Numbered from the stretch's first letter, positions 21,129-34,838 are shown. The stretch: DNA of 64,000 nucleotides from Persicaria tinctoria (GCA_037127255.1 JBANSL010000004.1:16003967-16067966), one strand, 5' to 3'. A program made the numbers and translations. The notes: generated by a model not told the origin, from the sequence alone.

Positions 21129-23600
21129 GTGGTTGCAGACCATGATTGTTCCCACTGTAAGGCTAAGGGACACTGGAAAAGAAATTGTCCCAAGTACTTG
21201 GAAGATAAGAAGAATGGGACTTTGAGTTCCAACACTTCAGGTATTTATGTTATTGAATTACTGTCAACCAATGTTTGCACATTAGATAATGGTCCTACTT
21301 GGGTATTAGATACCGCATGTGGTGCTCACATTATTTCAAATGTGCAGGGACTAAGAAATAGGAGACAAGTGAAGAAAGGGGAGATTGAGCTACGCGTTGG
21401 AAATGGAGCAAGCGTTGCTGCACTTGTCGTAGGAGATTTTAGTTTATCTCTTCCTTCTGGTTTAATCTTAGAACTAAATAATTGTTATTTTGTTCCTAGC
21501 ATTCCAAAGAACCTTGTTTCGGCTGCAGTAATTTATTCTGAAGGTTTTAATTTTGGCACTACAGATGAAGGTATAATTATTCACAAGAATGATATCTTCT
21601 ATGCTCGTGCTCAAGATATTAATGGAATATTTGTATTCGATCTTACAACAGAATCATATAACATAAATACAAAAAGGCAAAAATCAAGTAAGTTGAGTGA
21701 AGCCTACCTATGGCACTGTCGTTTGGGTCACATCAGTTTAGATCGCATGAAGAAGCTCCATAAAGATGGACTTCTAAAAGACGTGGATTGTGAATCCATT
21801 GATACATGTGAGTCATGTTTGATGGGCAAGATGACAAGGTCACCTTTCAAAGAAACAAATGAAAAGGCTACTGAGCTATTGGACATTATACATACTGATG
21901 TATGTGGGCCAATGAGTACAGAAGCTAGAGGTGGCTATAAATACTTCATCACATTTACTGATGACATGAGTAGATATGGATATGTTTACCTTATGTCACA
22001 TAAATCAGAATCCTTTGAAAAGTTCAAGGAATTTCAAAATGAGGTAGAGACTCAAACTGACAAGAAAATAAAAGCACTTCGATCAGATCGTGGTGGTGAG
22101 TACTTGAGCCATGAATTTGATCATCATTTGAAAAATTGTGGGATAGTAACACAATTGTCTACTCCAGGAACACCACAACTTAACGGTGTATCTGAAAGGA
22201 GAAACAGGACCCTGTTAGACATGGTCCGATCTATGATGAGTTTTGCTGACCTTCCGGTATCCTTCTGGGGATATGCCCTCACAATTGCCGTACTTACACT
22301 AAACAGGAGTCCGTCTAGAATTGTAGACAAAACTCCATATGAGATATGGACTGGAAAGCTTATGTAAAACGTTTACAAACGGATAAGCTTGCCCCTAAAT
22401 CAGATAAATGCTATTTTATAGGGTATCCAAAAGGTAGTTTTGGATATTACTTCTATAATCCCGCTGAACAAAAGGTGTTTGTTGCAAGGGATAGTGTCTT
22501 TTTGGAAAGAGAGTTCATTTCCAATAAGTCAAGTGGGAGAAATATTCATCTTGAACCAGTTCATGATGAAGAGCAACAAACTCAACAACGAGATGACATA
22601 GATGATGTCGAGGACGAGTTGATGGTTTTGGAAGGCCAAGGGCCCCAAATCATCCAAGAACCGGAACAAAAGGATCCACAAATAGTTTTGGAAATTGTTC
22701 CAGCTCCAGTTGTTGAACCAGTTGAACCCACTCGTAGATCAGATAGGCCAAGGGTACAACCAAGACGTTATGATGATTTCATCTTGAATGTAAACCTTGA
22801 TGTTCTTCTGCTAGAACATGATGAGCCTAATACCTATAAGCAACCAACGACGGGTCCAGACTCCAAGAAATGGCTTGAGGCCATGAGACCCGAAATGGAT
22901 TCGATGTTTTGAAAATCAAGTATGGGACTTGATAGATTTGCTAGATGGGGTAAAACCCATAGGGAGCAAATGGGTTTTCAAACTTAAGACAGATAAGGAT
23001 GGAAAGGTATCTGTATACAAGGCAAGATTAGTTGCCAAAGGCTTCAAACAGATTCATGGTATAGACTATGATGAGACCTTTTCACCAGTTGTAATGATAA
23101 GATCCATTAGGATAATCCTTGCTATTGCCGCCTATTATGATTATGAGATTTGGCAAATGGATGTCAAAACCGCCTTCTTGAATGGATTCTTGGAAGAGGA
23201 TGTGTACATGACACAACCCGAGGGTTTTGAAGATCTAAGTGATGCTAGGAAGGTATGCAAATTTAAGAGGTCTATATATATGGATTTAAGCAAGCATCCA
23301 GGAGTTGGAACTTTTGGTTTGATGAAAAGATCAAAGAGTTTGATTTCGTCAGATGCGAAGAGGACCCTTGTGTATACAAGAAGTTTAGTGGGAGTAAAGT
23401 GGTCTTCCTAGTTTTGTATGTGGATGATATACTACTTATTGGGAATGACATTCCGATGATAGAGTCCGTTAAGGAATGACTGAAGAAATGTTTCTCAATG
23501 AAAGACTTTGGGGAGGCAGTGTACATACTTGGAGTAAAGATCTTTAGAGATAGATCTGAGAGATTGCTTAGATTGAATCAAGGAACTTATATATAGATAA
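21129..23600 (+). pseudogene. Copia pol (protease, integrase, reverse transcriptase), multiply broken
   Basis: 21129-22367 is open and in the gag frame: CCHC knuckle, protease region WVLDTACGAH (the usual Gly after Asp-Thr/Ser is Ala here), pre-integrase HCRLGHISLDRMKKLH with CESCLMGK, and integrase IIHTDVCGPM, LRSDRGGEYL and NGVSERRNRT (D, D, E). A deletion and frame change follow at about 22350-22370. The next frame (to 22912) has the post-integrase GYPKGSFGYYFYNP. A one-base shift at about 22905 gives reverse transcriptase: KARLVAKGFKQIHGIDYDET, WQMDVKTAFLNGFLEEDVYM. The catalytic YVDD lies in another frame at 23417-23428. Further stops follow. Only copying in trans could move this unit. 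Confidence 0.9.
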
Positions 23601-24785
23601 GATTCTTAACATATTCAATATGCAAGATTCCAAGAAAGGGTTTTACCTATGTCATGGTGTGTACACGACCTGATGTTGCATTTGCTATGAGCAGGTGTAG
23701 CAAATACCAATTGATTCCATGAGAGGCACACTAGTGTGCAACTAAGAACATCCTGAAGTTCTTGAGAAGAACCAATGATGATCTCTTAAGGGTGATGACA
23801 AGTTGATCGTATATTTTATGAGGATGTTTCACCTTATTTGACATTAAGATGTGTAAGGTGCATACATATGACAATATTGCAAATCCATTGACGAAGCTTA
23901 TGCCTAGCCCAAGCATGATGGTCACACTAGGGCTAAGGGGTCTCAAACACATTGGAGAATGGCTTTGAGATTGCTTTCTATTACATTTTACGTTTAGAGT
24001 GCTAGACACTGAGTTTATGTTCGACTAGATGATTTTATGATATATGATATTTCATCTTTATTTATATATTGTGTTGAACGATAATAAATAAAATGTCCAA
24101 ATAATTCATAGTTCGCAAATGGGCTTATCTTAAGTGTTCTGGTAAATGAAACCCCATTAAGTGAAATGCAGTTATGAATTATCACAAGTCCGTAGTCTGA
24201 AATCATCAAATTGGACATAGGTGATTTTATTAAATGACTATATTGTAAGTTGACTGATAGCGCCAGGTTTCATGGGCTATAGGGACATGGAGATGTCTAG
24301 TCAATTACATATATATGTATGGATGATACATATAAGACACACCCACCTTAAGACTCTACAAAAGGGATTGTAGAGTTATAAGTTAAACCATGATTAGTAG
24401 ATTCCTCATACATGAGTGTGTTATGGTCCCTCTTGATGATTAGTATTTCTTTGACACGGCTAAACGCTTTCCGTAACAGGGAGTTATAAAGGTCGTAGTT
24501 GGGATTGCCAAAAGTTGAGTGGGAGCCATAGTCATACAAGACTGTAGATGTCCTCCTTCTTCATGCATACTGTGATGCATTGAAAAGGAATGGTGTCTAG
24601 GCCACTTGGAGAGCAAGAACTGAAAATGCATGGCCATGCTCGGATGGATTATTTGTAATCATCCGTTTAATTGACAGTTCGAACTCGGAGTTCAAGGAAT
24701 ATATATTTGATAATAGATATGAATGTCACCATATCATCAAATATGACATTAAGAGACACGGGTATCTGAAATTGCAAACTTGTTT
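23601..24785 (+). pseudogene. Copia 3' region: RNase H remnants and non-coding
   Basis: Scraps of RNase H and the C-terminus survive in scattered frames: TRPDVAFAMSRCSKYQ (about 23668-23715) and, near 23878, NPLTKLMPSPSM, the usual Copia end motif. Much of the domain between them is missing. The rest to the polypurine tract is non-coding. Confidence 0.75.
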
Positions 24786-24786
24786 A

Positions 24787-24802
24787 AGGACAAGTGGGAG
24801 AT
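24787..24802 (+). promoter_or_regulatory. Polypurine tract of the Copia element
   Basis: AGGACAAGTGGGAGAT directly precedes the 3' LTR; purine-rich as needed for plus-strand priming. Confidence 0.8.
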
Positions 24803-25616
24803 TGAAGGAATTGTGTCCTTTAATTTATTGTGCAATGACTAATTATGGAATAGGACAATTGATAGAGATATTCAATCCGATTATTTTAGGAGTTGTAATG
24901 CTTTGCTAGAAGCCAACTACGATTAATGGGCTTAAACGGGTTAAACCCATGGCTATTATAAACGGGTCCTATGCGGTCACACACTTAGAGTTGACGGGCT
25001 TGATCAAAAGATAGATGATTTTATTATTAGTGTATATTAGATATATATATTAATTATAATGAGATAAGATTTATTTGTGAAATAAATAATTAATTAAATA
25101 GGGTATAAATATGAGCTTATAAAGATGGGCTGATAATGACTTATCCTAATTAATTAATAACCTCTCTTTGTAAACATTCAACGGGATATAAAAGATTTGC
25201 TCTTGTTTGTGAATAATACGCACTCACAAATTGAAAAGTAGTTTTGGTGTTTCTTCGACTCTCAAGCGAAGAGAGACCGTGAGTGAGACTATGTGAAAGG
25301 AAGCAAAATCAAATTGTTGAATTTGCGGGTTGACTACCATCATCATCTAAGGCAATACGATTGCTTATCTTTCGATCTTCGTCCTAGCAGTCGAAGGCAA
25401 AGGAGATCTAGACCGGACTCTTGTGGACCAAGTAGAGGAGCAACACGTGGGGCTCTAGTTCTCTTCCGAATCCTCCCTGTTTAGATCCGGTTCACGCATC
25501 AAGAGGTATCTCCTATAAACAATGATTTGATCTATCGATTTTATGCATGAAGATCCTTGTGATTAGATGATAGAAAATAGTTTCTAAAACTTCCGCTGCG
25601 CATCTAATTTCCATCA
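24803..25616 (+). repeat. 3' LTR of the Copia element
   Basis: Starts TGAAGGAATTGTGTCC and ends TTTCCATCA. Differences from the 5' LTR by eye include A/G in TGGAATA(A/G)GAC, C/T in GAGT(C/T)GTAATG, A/G and A/C near ATAAACGGGTC, a 2-bp TA indel, G/A in AACGGG(G/A)TATAA, C/T in CTCCC(C/T)GTTT and C/T in CCTTG(C/T)GATTAG. Confidence 0.93.
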
Positions 25617-25993
25617 CACATCATATGTTTGATTTATCTATCTATCTATATACATTCATATAGTAGCTAATTGGTCTATATACATATACTAAAATCGATG
25701 TATAACGTTCTATATTGATACTATAATTGATTCTAGGAAAAAATATTAAAATAATATGTTATCATAGTTTATAGAAAGTTATCATAAGAGACAAATCTAT
25801 CAATATATATATATATTAGTTAATAAAAATATAAAATAAAACTATTTCATATGTATAGTTTCCAAAAATATTAATAGATATATAGATATGCGGTTAGGAT
25901 CATCTAGTCCGCCTTTATGGTCTCGTTTATAGTCCGCTTTCTTTTATTGTTTGAAACCAATTATAAAACTACCCTATTTATTAAGAAAATTAA
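25617..25993. other. AT-rich spacer, nothing recognised
   Basis: No gene or element end identified. It includes short TATC and TA runs. Confidence 0.5.
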
Positions 25994-26188
25994 TAAAATA
26001 ATTCAGCACATCCTATCACGCGATACGGACTACATATTGAACCGTAAACGTGGACTAGAGAATCTCAATCAATAGATATGTAGTATTTGATAAAATAATT
26101 CAGCACATCCTATCACGCGATACGGACTACATATTGAACCGTAAACGTGAACTAGAGAATCTCAATCAATAGATATGTAGTATTTGAT
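25994..26188. repeat. 97-bp tandem duplication
   Basis: TAAAATAATTCAGCACATCC starts both copies (25994 and 26091). The copies are identical by eye except one base (CGTGGACTAG versus CGTGAACTAG), so the duplication is recent. Confidence 0.92.
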
Positions 26189-26193
26189 ATGCG

Positions 26194-27933
<1,740 letters not shown>

Positions 27934-27979
<46 letters not shown>
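27934..27979. repeat. TA microsatellite
   Basis: Pure (TA)n immediately right of the 1.6-kb TIR element. Confidence 0.95.
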
Positions 27980-27983
<4 letters not shown>

Positions 27984-28139
27984 TTTTGGTGGAAAGAATT
28001 ATTAATTTATTTATATCAAAATTAATTATTCAATAGTTATTATTTTATTTATATCTATATTAATCTTTTAGGCCAAAATAAACTATTAAAATATAATGTA
28101 GTCGTATTATGTAGCCACAAAATCTAGCAGCACATATAT

Positions 28140-29060
28140 AATTGGGTGAATTTGGTAATTATACCTTTTGGAAAATTCAATGAGCTAATTAGCCCACTCA
28201 AAAATAAAATTATTTTTTAGATGTATCCTTCCCATGGAGCACTAACGGTCAACGTTGACTCTTGACTGCGTTGACCGGTCAACAGTTAACGTTAACCGAT
28301 TCTATCAGTTTTTTTAAAGGTTGATGTCATTTATTTACCGTAATGCCATTTGAAACAATGCAATGTTTGATGCCAAATTTTTAATGACATTTTTCTTAAG
28401 GTTGATGCCATTTTTTGTACCGTACGTGATGCCCTTTGAAACAATGTAATGTTTGATGCCATTTTTCAAAGTAGTGTTTTGATGCCAAATTTTTAATGAC
28501 ATATTTTTCCTTATTTTGATGCCAATTTTTCAAAGTAGTCTTTTGATGCCATTGTTCTAATGTGATTATTTGATGCCACTTTTGTAATCAAATTGTTTGA
28601 TGCCACTTTTTAAATTAATCAATTATATATCGATATATTTCTATTGATTCTATACTTTTATTTACTGATGACACATTTGTGATTACACTTCATTGATCCA
28701 ATCAATTGTGATGACATTTTTATTACATTTTTTATACAATTGATTACAGACGGGCATAAAATGTGATTAAACTTCATTGATGACATCTTTTATTGTTGAC
28801 TTTTATTCATTGTTGACATTTGTTATTACACTTCATCGATCTCAATCATTTATGATGACATTGTTTGCTGATAACATTTTTATCGATAACATTTTTGTGC
28901 AATTGATGACATGTGAGCATAAAATGTGATTACGTACAATTCATTGAGGACATTGTTTGTTAACTTTTTTAAAAGGGTCATCCAGACGTTTTTGATGACA
29001 TTTTATTTTTACTTTGATGACACTTTTTTTGTGAAGTGATTTGATGACACTTTTTTTGTT
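28140..29060. mobile_element. Relic rich in GATGCCAT / GATGACAT repeats, related to the giant MULE
   Basis: The left part has GGTCAACGTTGACTCTTGAC and GTTGACCGGTCAAC (28246-28290). Very similar GGTCAACGTTGACCGGACG and GTTGACCGGTCAA (53192-53222) stand near the right end of the element at 41037-53340. The rest is a run of degenerate GATGCCATTTTT and GATGACATTTTT units. I could not identify the far end, and there is no gene. It is probably a truncated family member. Confidence 0.5.
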
Positions 29061-30417
29061 TACCGTGATGCAACTTTTATTACCCATCTATAAATTGTAA
29101 GCTTGGAATAATGGGATGAATTTTCCTTCATAAATTTTGGAATCATCAATTCAATACAACTCATTAGTTGAATTTGGATGCATAAAAAAAAGAGCCTTCA
29201 TCAACACAGTAACTGCAATGTGCAGTGTTGTGTTGTCTTGATGATCTGTGGAGTTGATAATGTTGAATTAAGTGATAAGGTCCATGAACACCTAAGCATT
29301 TTTTTTTGTTCGAGAAATACAGTATGAGTAAATTATGGCAATTAAATGTCAAAAATAAAGAGAGAAGCTCAAAGTCAAAATTCATTTCAGTTTACCAAAA
29401 GTCTCAATTTTTTGGCATCTTAACAAATATTGCATGGTAAAAATATTAATCCACTGGATCCAAATCAATTTCTCACAATTCCTAACTCCTAGCTTGGTTA
29501 ATACATCAATTTCTCACAAAGACCTAGTTATGAGTTTCACAAAATCACATTGAAATTAATTACATTCATAAAGAGACCTAATTATGAGTTTCAAGACCTC
29601 CAAATTGCCACCCCCGATGCACAATGAACACCCATATTCATGATCTCCCACCTAAAGCCATAACAACACCCAGCTCCTTGAAACCTCCTCATTCCAATGG
29701 CAGATTCCATCATAGCTCCTGCTCGCCAAGGTGTCCTGTCTGCGCAGAATCCGCTGGCTGGAAACCGTATTGTAAGACCAACACTAGTTCAATGGCATTG
29801 ACGAGGCCAAGTGTAGGGCTTTTGTTGCCAAGATACAACTAATAATGCAGGGAGATATAGCTCATTAGAATCTTATACAACCACTCGTAGTTCTCCGGTA
29901 GTATGCATTAAAATGAAAGTAAAAATGTAATCCAAGGAGGTATTAAAATGAAAGTAAAAATGTAAATTTACGGTTAAGCCTAAGATATCAACGCCAATTT
30001 CATTGTCTTAAACATTATCAAACTAAGTGAACAAGTTCAGATCATCAAGGTCACGTATTATTCAAAAAGCAAAGAAAGGCACTAAATGGAAATGAAATGC
30101 GGTTAATTTTGGTTAAGCATATCATCTATAATTAAGTTTCCCAACATCACGGTACCTTTGAAAGTATAAACAAATAGCACACGCTTTGAATTGACAGGGA
30201 GAGGATATGATTTTAACAACATATCAAATCCTGATTATGAAAAAACTGAATGCCATGCCATCAACACTACAAGTAGTCCCTCTAAATGCACACAAAAATC
30301 ACTGGTTGTAAAAGAAAGAAGCGAAAAACAAACAGCTCAAGCCGACCAAACAGTCATACTCCCAAAAAGCTGAGGACAATGTAGACTAAACCCAAAAAGC
30401 TGAGGACAACAAGCTAT
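29061..30417. other. AT-rich DNA without a recognised gene
   Basis: Short frames (29624-29842 plus, 30191-30373 plus) do not resemble known proteins. A 19-bp direct repeat, CCCAAAAAGCTGAGGACAA, occurs at about 30361 and 30391. The 30191-30373 frame is Lys/Ser/Gln-rich, like the frame at 31969; both could be remnants of one gene split by the LTR-like sequence between them (weak inference). Confidence 0.35.
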
Positions 30418-31213
30418 TAATGGACGGTTTTTAGTCACGTAAACCGTATCAAAATAAATTTGAACCTACCTAACTAATGTAGTGTGGTAAGCACGAGTCG
30501 ATCCCACAGAGAATCAAGTTATTCCTAATTAAGTTAAGTTTATTTACCAATTAATAGAAAAAGGGGGTTTTTGAGTGGTGAAAATAAGAAAGAAAATAAA
30601 ATAAACTATAAACAAATTGATGGAGATAACGATTAATAAAATAGTTTCATCTACAAATATCCACTTTATTTGGTTGAAACGATCCTTGTAACTTCTTCTC
30701 ATCCTTTTAGGTTCCTATGAATGCCCTTGTCCCGACCTAATATAGTTACTAGTCCAATCGAACAGTCCCTAAAGAAGGATTTAACCCAATTGATAGCTTT
30801 AAGTTCAGATATTAACCAAGGTATTTGCAGTCCCTAAAGAATGATTTAAGAACACATCCAACTTACTACCCATCCAATTAGTTCAATCAGCCCTAAAGGG
30901 ATAAGTTTGCTACTTGGGTTAAGGTTCGCAATCAGGAATCTACAAAACCCTAGCAACTGAATTGATTCTAACTAGTTGCGCGGGCTAGATAGAATAAAAT
31001 AATCAACAATCGAAGCACAAAGAACTCAAAACATTCAATATAGGAAATAAGGAACAAGATTCAAAAAACACACAATCAATCCAAACAAAGCTTTTAATTA
31101 TAGACGAAATGGGAGAGTTTAGGTCTCCATAAAAATAAAACAAAAGACAATTAGGTTTTTGGGTAAAGTCGGCCACAGCCGGCCACTGTCACGTATGTTC
31201 CGTATGAATGAAC

Positions 31214-31307
<94 letters not shown>

Positions 31308-31919
31308 TATAATTCTATCTAACCTAAATTACCTAATTTGTAATGAAATAACCAACGGCAAAACACTAAAGCAACTAAAGGGACTTCCGATGAGAGAGAA
31401 ACCCCAAAATCCTTCATGCCCAGCCGAGGCGAACCCTAAGTTCACAAATTATTCCAAATTTCCCAATTTGACCCAAAAATCAATCCGAAAAGATGGGGAC
31501 ACAGGTTGTCTCATACTTATGTGTGAATCCCTTCCAAAAATCCAGGGTTGTAGGCTCGTTCTTGGCCCTTGCAAGCCTCAAATCGAGTGCGCGATTATCC
31601 AAACAATCAAGCCAAGAGTTACAATCAAGCATATGTCGTGGATAATCAGAATGAGTGGTATAAGATCTGGTGGGTATTGGCGAAAATGGTGGTGGTGGAT
31701 GGCTGATTGGCGTCTTCCACCTCAAGGCAAAACCAAATTGGGGAGCCGTAATGAGATCTTCAGAGCTTGGCGGGGTTCGCCTCCGTGCGTGTACGTCTTG
31801 ATGATGGTGGTCTGTTCTGTCGTTGTTCATTCACAAAGGTATTGTCCGGGGTCTTCGTTTGATCGAAATCCTTTTTGCTTCTTTTTTAGGAGCGGCAGGG
31901 GGTGTTTCCGGCACCAACA
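30418..31919 (-). repeat. Probable solo LTR (Ty3 type), minus orientation
   Basis: On the minus strand it begins TGTTGGTGCCGGAAACACCC (31919) and ends near GACTAAAAACCGTCCATTA (30418; the expected terminal CA reads TA). It contains GTGGGATCGACTCGTGCTT, a phrase common near plant LTR 3' ends. A long TA microsatellite (31216-31300) lies inside. I could not find a matching 5-bp target duplication, so it may be a truncated or recombined LTR. The purine-rich AGGAAAGGTAG beyond 31919 on the minus strand could be a polypurine tract. Confidence 0.45.
31216..31300. repeat. TA microsatellite
   Basis: About 85 bp of pure (TA)n inside the LTR-like sequence. Confidence 0.97.
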
Positions 31920-31968
31920 CTACCTTTCCTGCTCTATTATCCTAAATTCTCATATTCTCTCTTCTTTG

Positions 31969-32601
31969 ATGTCACAAACGGTATTCGAAGATATGGGTGA
32001 CAAAGGAAAGAACAAAAGAAATCAAATGATCGTAGTCTGCACTGTCCAACAAGGTTCGGATACAATAGGTCAATCCAAGCCTTTGGCTTTGAAACACAAT
32101 TCCAAGGGGGAATCAAGCCCCGCGGAAAAGGGTTCTAACAAAAGTCAAAACGAGATTGTTAAGCATATGTCCAAAGGGGTACCAAGCCCAGAGAACGGGA
32201 GTAAAATCCCAATTTCTAAACTGTCGAAGGGGGCTGAGTTGTTCCCCTTTGATATTGCAAAATACAAAGCCAGTTTGAATGGTGTCCGAGACAGCATCAT
32301 CACCATACAACACACTACGTTCTATGCTACCAATATTGGGGATTCACTGGACCTCAAGAAAACCAAGGAAAAAATCATGAATTATTTGGCCACATGTAAG
32401 ATATGGTTGCCTGATCCTCGTTATATCTATTGTGCTACTAAATTAACACTACATAGCTCAATGCTCAATTTCCTAAAACATCAAGAAATTTTGGAAAAGA
32501 ATGTACCATTCTATAATGATGCAAGTGGATGGTTATATAGCTATGCTATCTCCATCCAAAGGCGAACTAATAAAAATATAGGAAAAATGTGGCCATGTTG
32601 A
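31969..32601 (+). CDS. Unrecognised hydrophilic ORF, about 210 residues
   Basis: The open frame technically begins earlier, but that part translates a TA microsatellite. The first sensible ATG is at 31969 (MSQTVFEDMGDKGKNKRNQ). The N-terminal half is Lys/Ser/Gln/Gly-rich and probably disordered. The C-terminal half is more ordered (NYLATCKIWLPDPRYIYCAT, SGWLYSYAIS). I do not recognise the family. It stops 31 bp before a CACTA element. Codon use does not look random, and it may be a broken host gene or the ORF1 of the LINE that resumes after the CACTA. No start signal or splice evidence decides this. Confidence 0.3.
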   Translation: MSQTVFEDMGDKGKNKRNQMIVVCTVQQGSDTIGQSKPLALKHNSKGESSPAEKGSNKSQNEIVKHMSKGVPSPENGSKIPISKLSKGAELFPFDIAKYKASLNGVRDSIITIQHTTFYATNIGDSLDLKKTKEKIMNYLATCKIWLPDPRYIYCATKLTLHSSMLNFLKHQEILEKNVPFYNDASGWLYSYAISIQRRTNKNIGKMWPC

Positions 32602-33384
32602 ATATGTTGCATAAGGAATTCTTACTTCCTTTCACTACTAGAATTATATTCATAGACATCGGGTATAAACCGATGTTAATAAAAAAAAAATTCAACGTGT
32701 TAGTGGGTGGTGTTAAAAATCCAAACTTTACCATATCGGTTTATAACCGATGTCTATAATGATATATAACATCGTTTCTCTTTGTAATATCGACTTAAAT
32801 GCATGAATATAATTACATTTTGATTGATTCACCTAATGTTAAAACATTATTATTTTGCATTTTTAGCTATCTAAAGATATGTAGAGCAATAAAAAGATTC
32901 ACATTAACATCGATATTCTTTTCCAAAAACAATGTTAATATATCTTATTTACATCAGTTATAGGTGATTCATTTTATGTTTATTAACTTTTCCTTTGTAT
33001 TTTGTCTTGTTATTTCTTTTAAAAGATAGTATACAACATTCAATATTTATAAAGACAATGTTATATGTATATATTTAAATCAGTATATTTTAAAGAAATG
33101 ATGTCTAAAAAGATTACAACATCATTTTCTTTATGAATAACAATATATAATTTCATAAAAGACATCGGTTTTAGTAGTCGTTTTGTTGTGTTTCAATACC
33201 TTTTTAAAACCGTTTTTTATTATATTAAATGATGTCTCATTTCCTGTTTGTATCCATTAATAGGTTAATTCTCAATTAATCAAAATAAGTCAAATCATTC
33301 AATAATGTTCTACCTATTAATATCTGTTCATATCATCTACATGCATATATTTTTGCTTAGTATTACACAAACCGAAAGAAAGGA

Positions 33385-33560
33385 TAGTGACTCCAGTTGA
33401 GTAAGCTTCTTCCATTATCTAGGCAGAATTACGGGCATACTTCATTGCTTGAGCTTCCATTCAGCCTCCTTGATTTCAAATTCAGCAAGTTGGAGAAGGT
33501 GCACAAGAGAAACCACAAGTTTGGCCTCGATAAGAGCCTGTTTAGTACATAAGAACACAA
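33385..33560 (-). pseudogene. Possible captured exon in the CACTA element
   Basis: On the minus strand, ACTAAACAG (acceptor-like) is followed by an open stretch encoding ALIEAKLVVSLVHLLQLAEF and EIKEAEWKLKQ, then a stop. The helical, charged composition looks like coding DNA, unlike its AT-rich surroundings. I cannot name the source gene. Confidence 0.3.
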
Positions 33561-34562
33561 TGGCAAAGAGAATGTCACTAAATTTAGTGCATTTAACACC
33601 GTTCTAACTCGACTCGACCGTAATAAAAGAGAACATGCATCAAACCCTATTATTCACTTACCTATATGTACCAAATTGAGAGACGCACTACATCTCTCAA
33701 CTTTTATTATCTTTATAAAACTTTAGTTTAACACATATCTTTTTGCGTCATACAAGAGAAAAATATATATAGATATGATACTGGAAAGGACAGTCTAAGC
33801 ATAGCATTTAAACATCCCCCTAAAGACTCCAGCTAAATCAGAATCAAGGAGATTGATAATCCAAAACCAGAACTACAAGGTAGACCAAACCTGTTATAAT
33901 CTTGCCAAGTTGAGGACTGACCTAAGACAGCATAAGGAGTTGCAAGCAGTATCAATCACTTCATGAAGTGAGGCAAGCTAATATTTAATAACAAACATCT
34001 TTAAAAAAAATATATGATTAATTAGCCAACTGATAGCCCACTTCTTGAGAACTTAAAAACAAGTACAATCACTAACAGTGTGACAACATAAAAACTCTCA
34101 GCAGATGGAGTTAAGAGATTTTAATACTCTATTTGGAGCATAATTTCATCTTAAAAAATTGTGTGTCAAAACAAGTATCAATGTACAAAGGCAGGACTCT
34201 CAAAGATATTAAGTCAGCTGATAAATTTTTGTCAAGTATCAACAAAATATGGACAATAAGGACATGTTCTCAAGTACCTGAATCTGGCCCCTATTCCCTG
34301 CAGTTAAATTCGAAATTGTCCAACATGCTTCCTTCTTGATAGAGAGGAATCCTGCCCAGGTTGTAGCAAACAAAAGAGTGATAATTATAAATCCATTAAA
34401 ATCAATCACAAGATTAATAACCGTCTATTCCATTACATGTTTACTTCCAATGCGATAGATAAATAAGCAATAAGCAAAACTTATGGGTTAGATCTTAGAA
34501 AACAGCACACATTTAAGGAATAAAGCATTTATGAGACATTGAATTTTTTCATATAAAGCTTA

Positions 34563-34838
34563 AGGAATAAGCAAAATGGAGGCTTAAAATGTAGGAAAGG
34601 GGAATGAAAGAGAACAATTCTGTCATTCAATCCAAGGATTCAAAATGGACACTTAAAATTTGAAAAGGTTTGAGATTAGAGAACTTTCCGAAACTGAAAG
34701 CTTGAACAAGGAAACGGGGTAGGAAGCGATAAATTTTAAGTGTCCATTTTGAATCCTTGGATTGAATGACAAAATCGTTCTCTTTCATTCCCCTTTCCTA
34801 AATTTTAAGCCTTCATTTTGCTTATTCCTTAAGCCTTA
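34563..34838. repeat. Long imperfect inverted repeat
   Basis: Arms of about 100 bp (34563-34668 and 34733-34838) pair around a roughly 65-bp loop: for example GAATGAAAGAGAACAATTCT on the left against AGAACGATTTTG and CTCTTTCATTCCCCTTTCC on the right. Extra direct copies of one arm occur near 35600 and 35820. A transcript would fold into a long hairpin, a possible small-RNA source (inference). Confidence 0.8.

Larger units (their letters stand above)
17881..25616 (+). mobile_element. Ty1/Copia LTR retrotransposon with young LTRs and broken pol
   Basis: Order: 5' LTR (17881-18693), tRNA-iMet primer site, long leader, gag, protease, integrase, reverse transcriptase, partial RNase H, polypurine tract, 3' LTR (24803-25616). 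Flanks read CACA before 17881 and CACA after 25616, a 4-5 bp duplication. The gag/pol frame has an in-frame TAG at the gag end, a deletion/frameshift near 22350, another frameshift near 22905, and breaks through RT and RNase H. The LTRs nevertheless differ at only about eight bases plus small indels. Confidence 0.93.

Noticed and set aside
30418..31919. Calling a complete LTR retrotransposon here
   Set aside because: Only one LTR-like sequence is seen, with no matching target duplication or primer site, so only a probable solo or truncated LTR is reported.
31159..31968. N-terminal part of a 480-residue open frame
   Set aside because: It runs through a TA microsatellite (Tyr-Ile repeats) and LTR-like DNA; only the part from 31969 could be coding.
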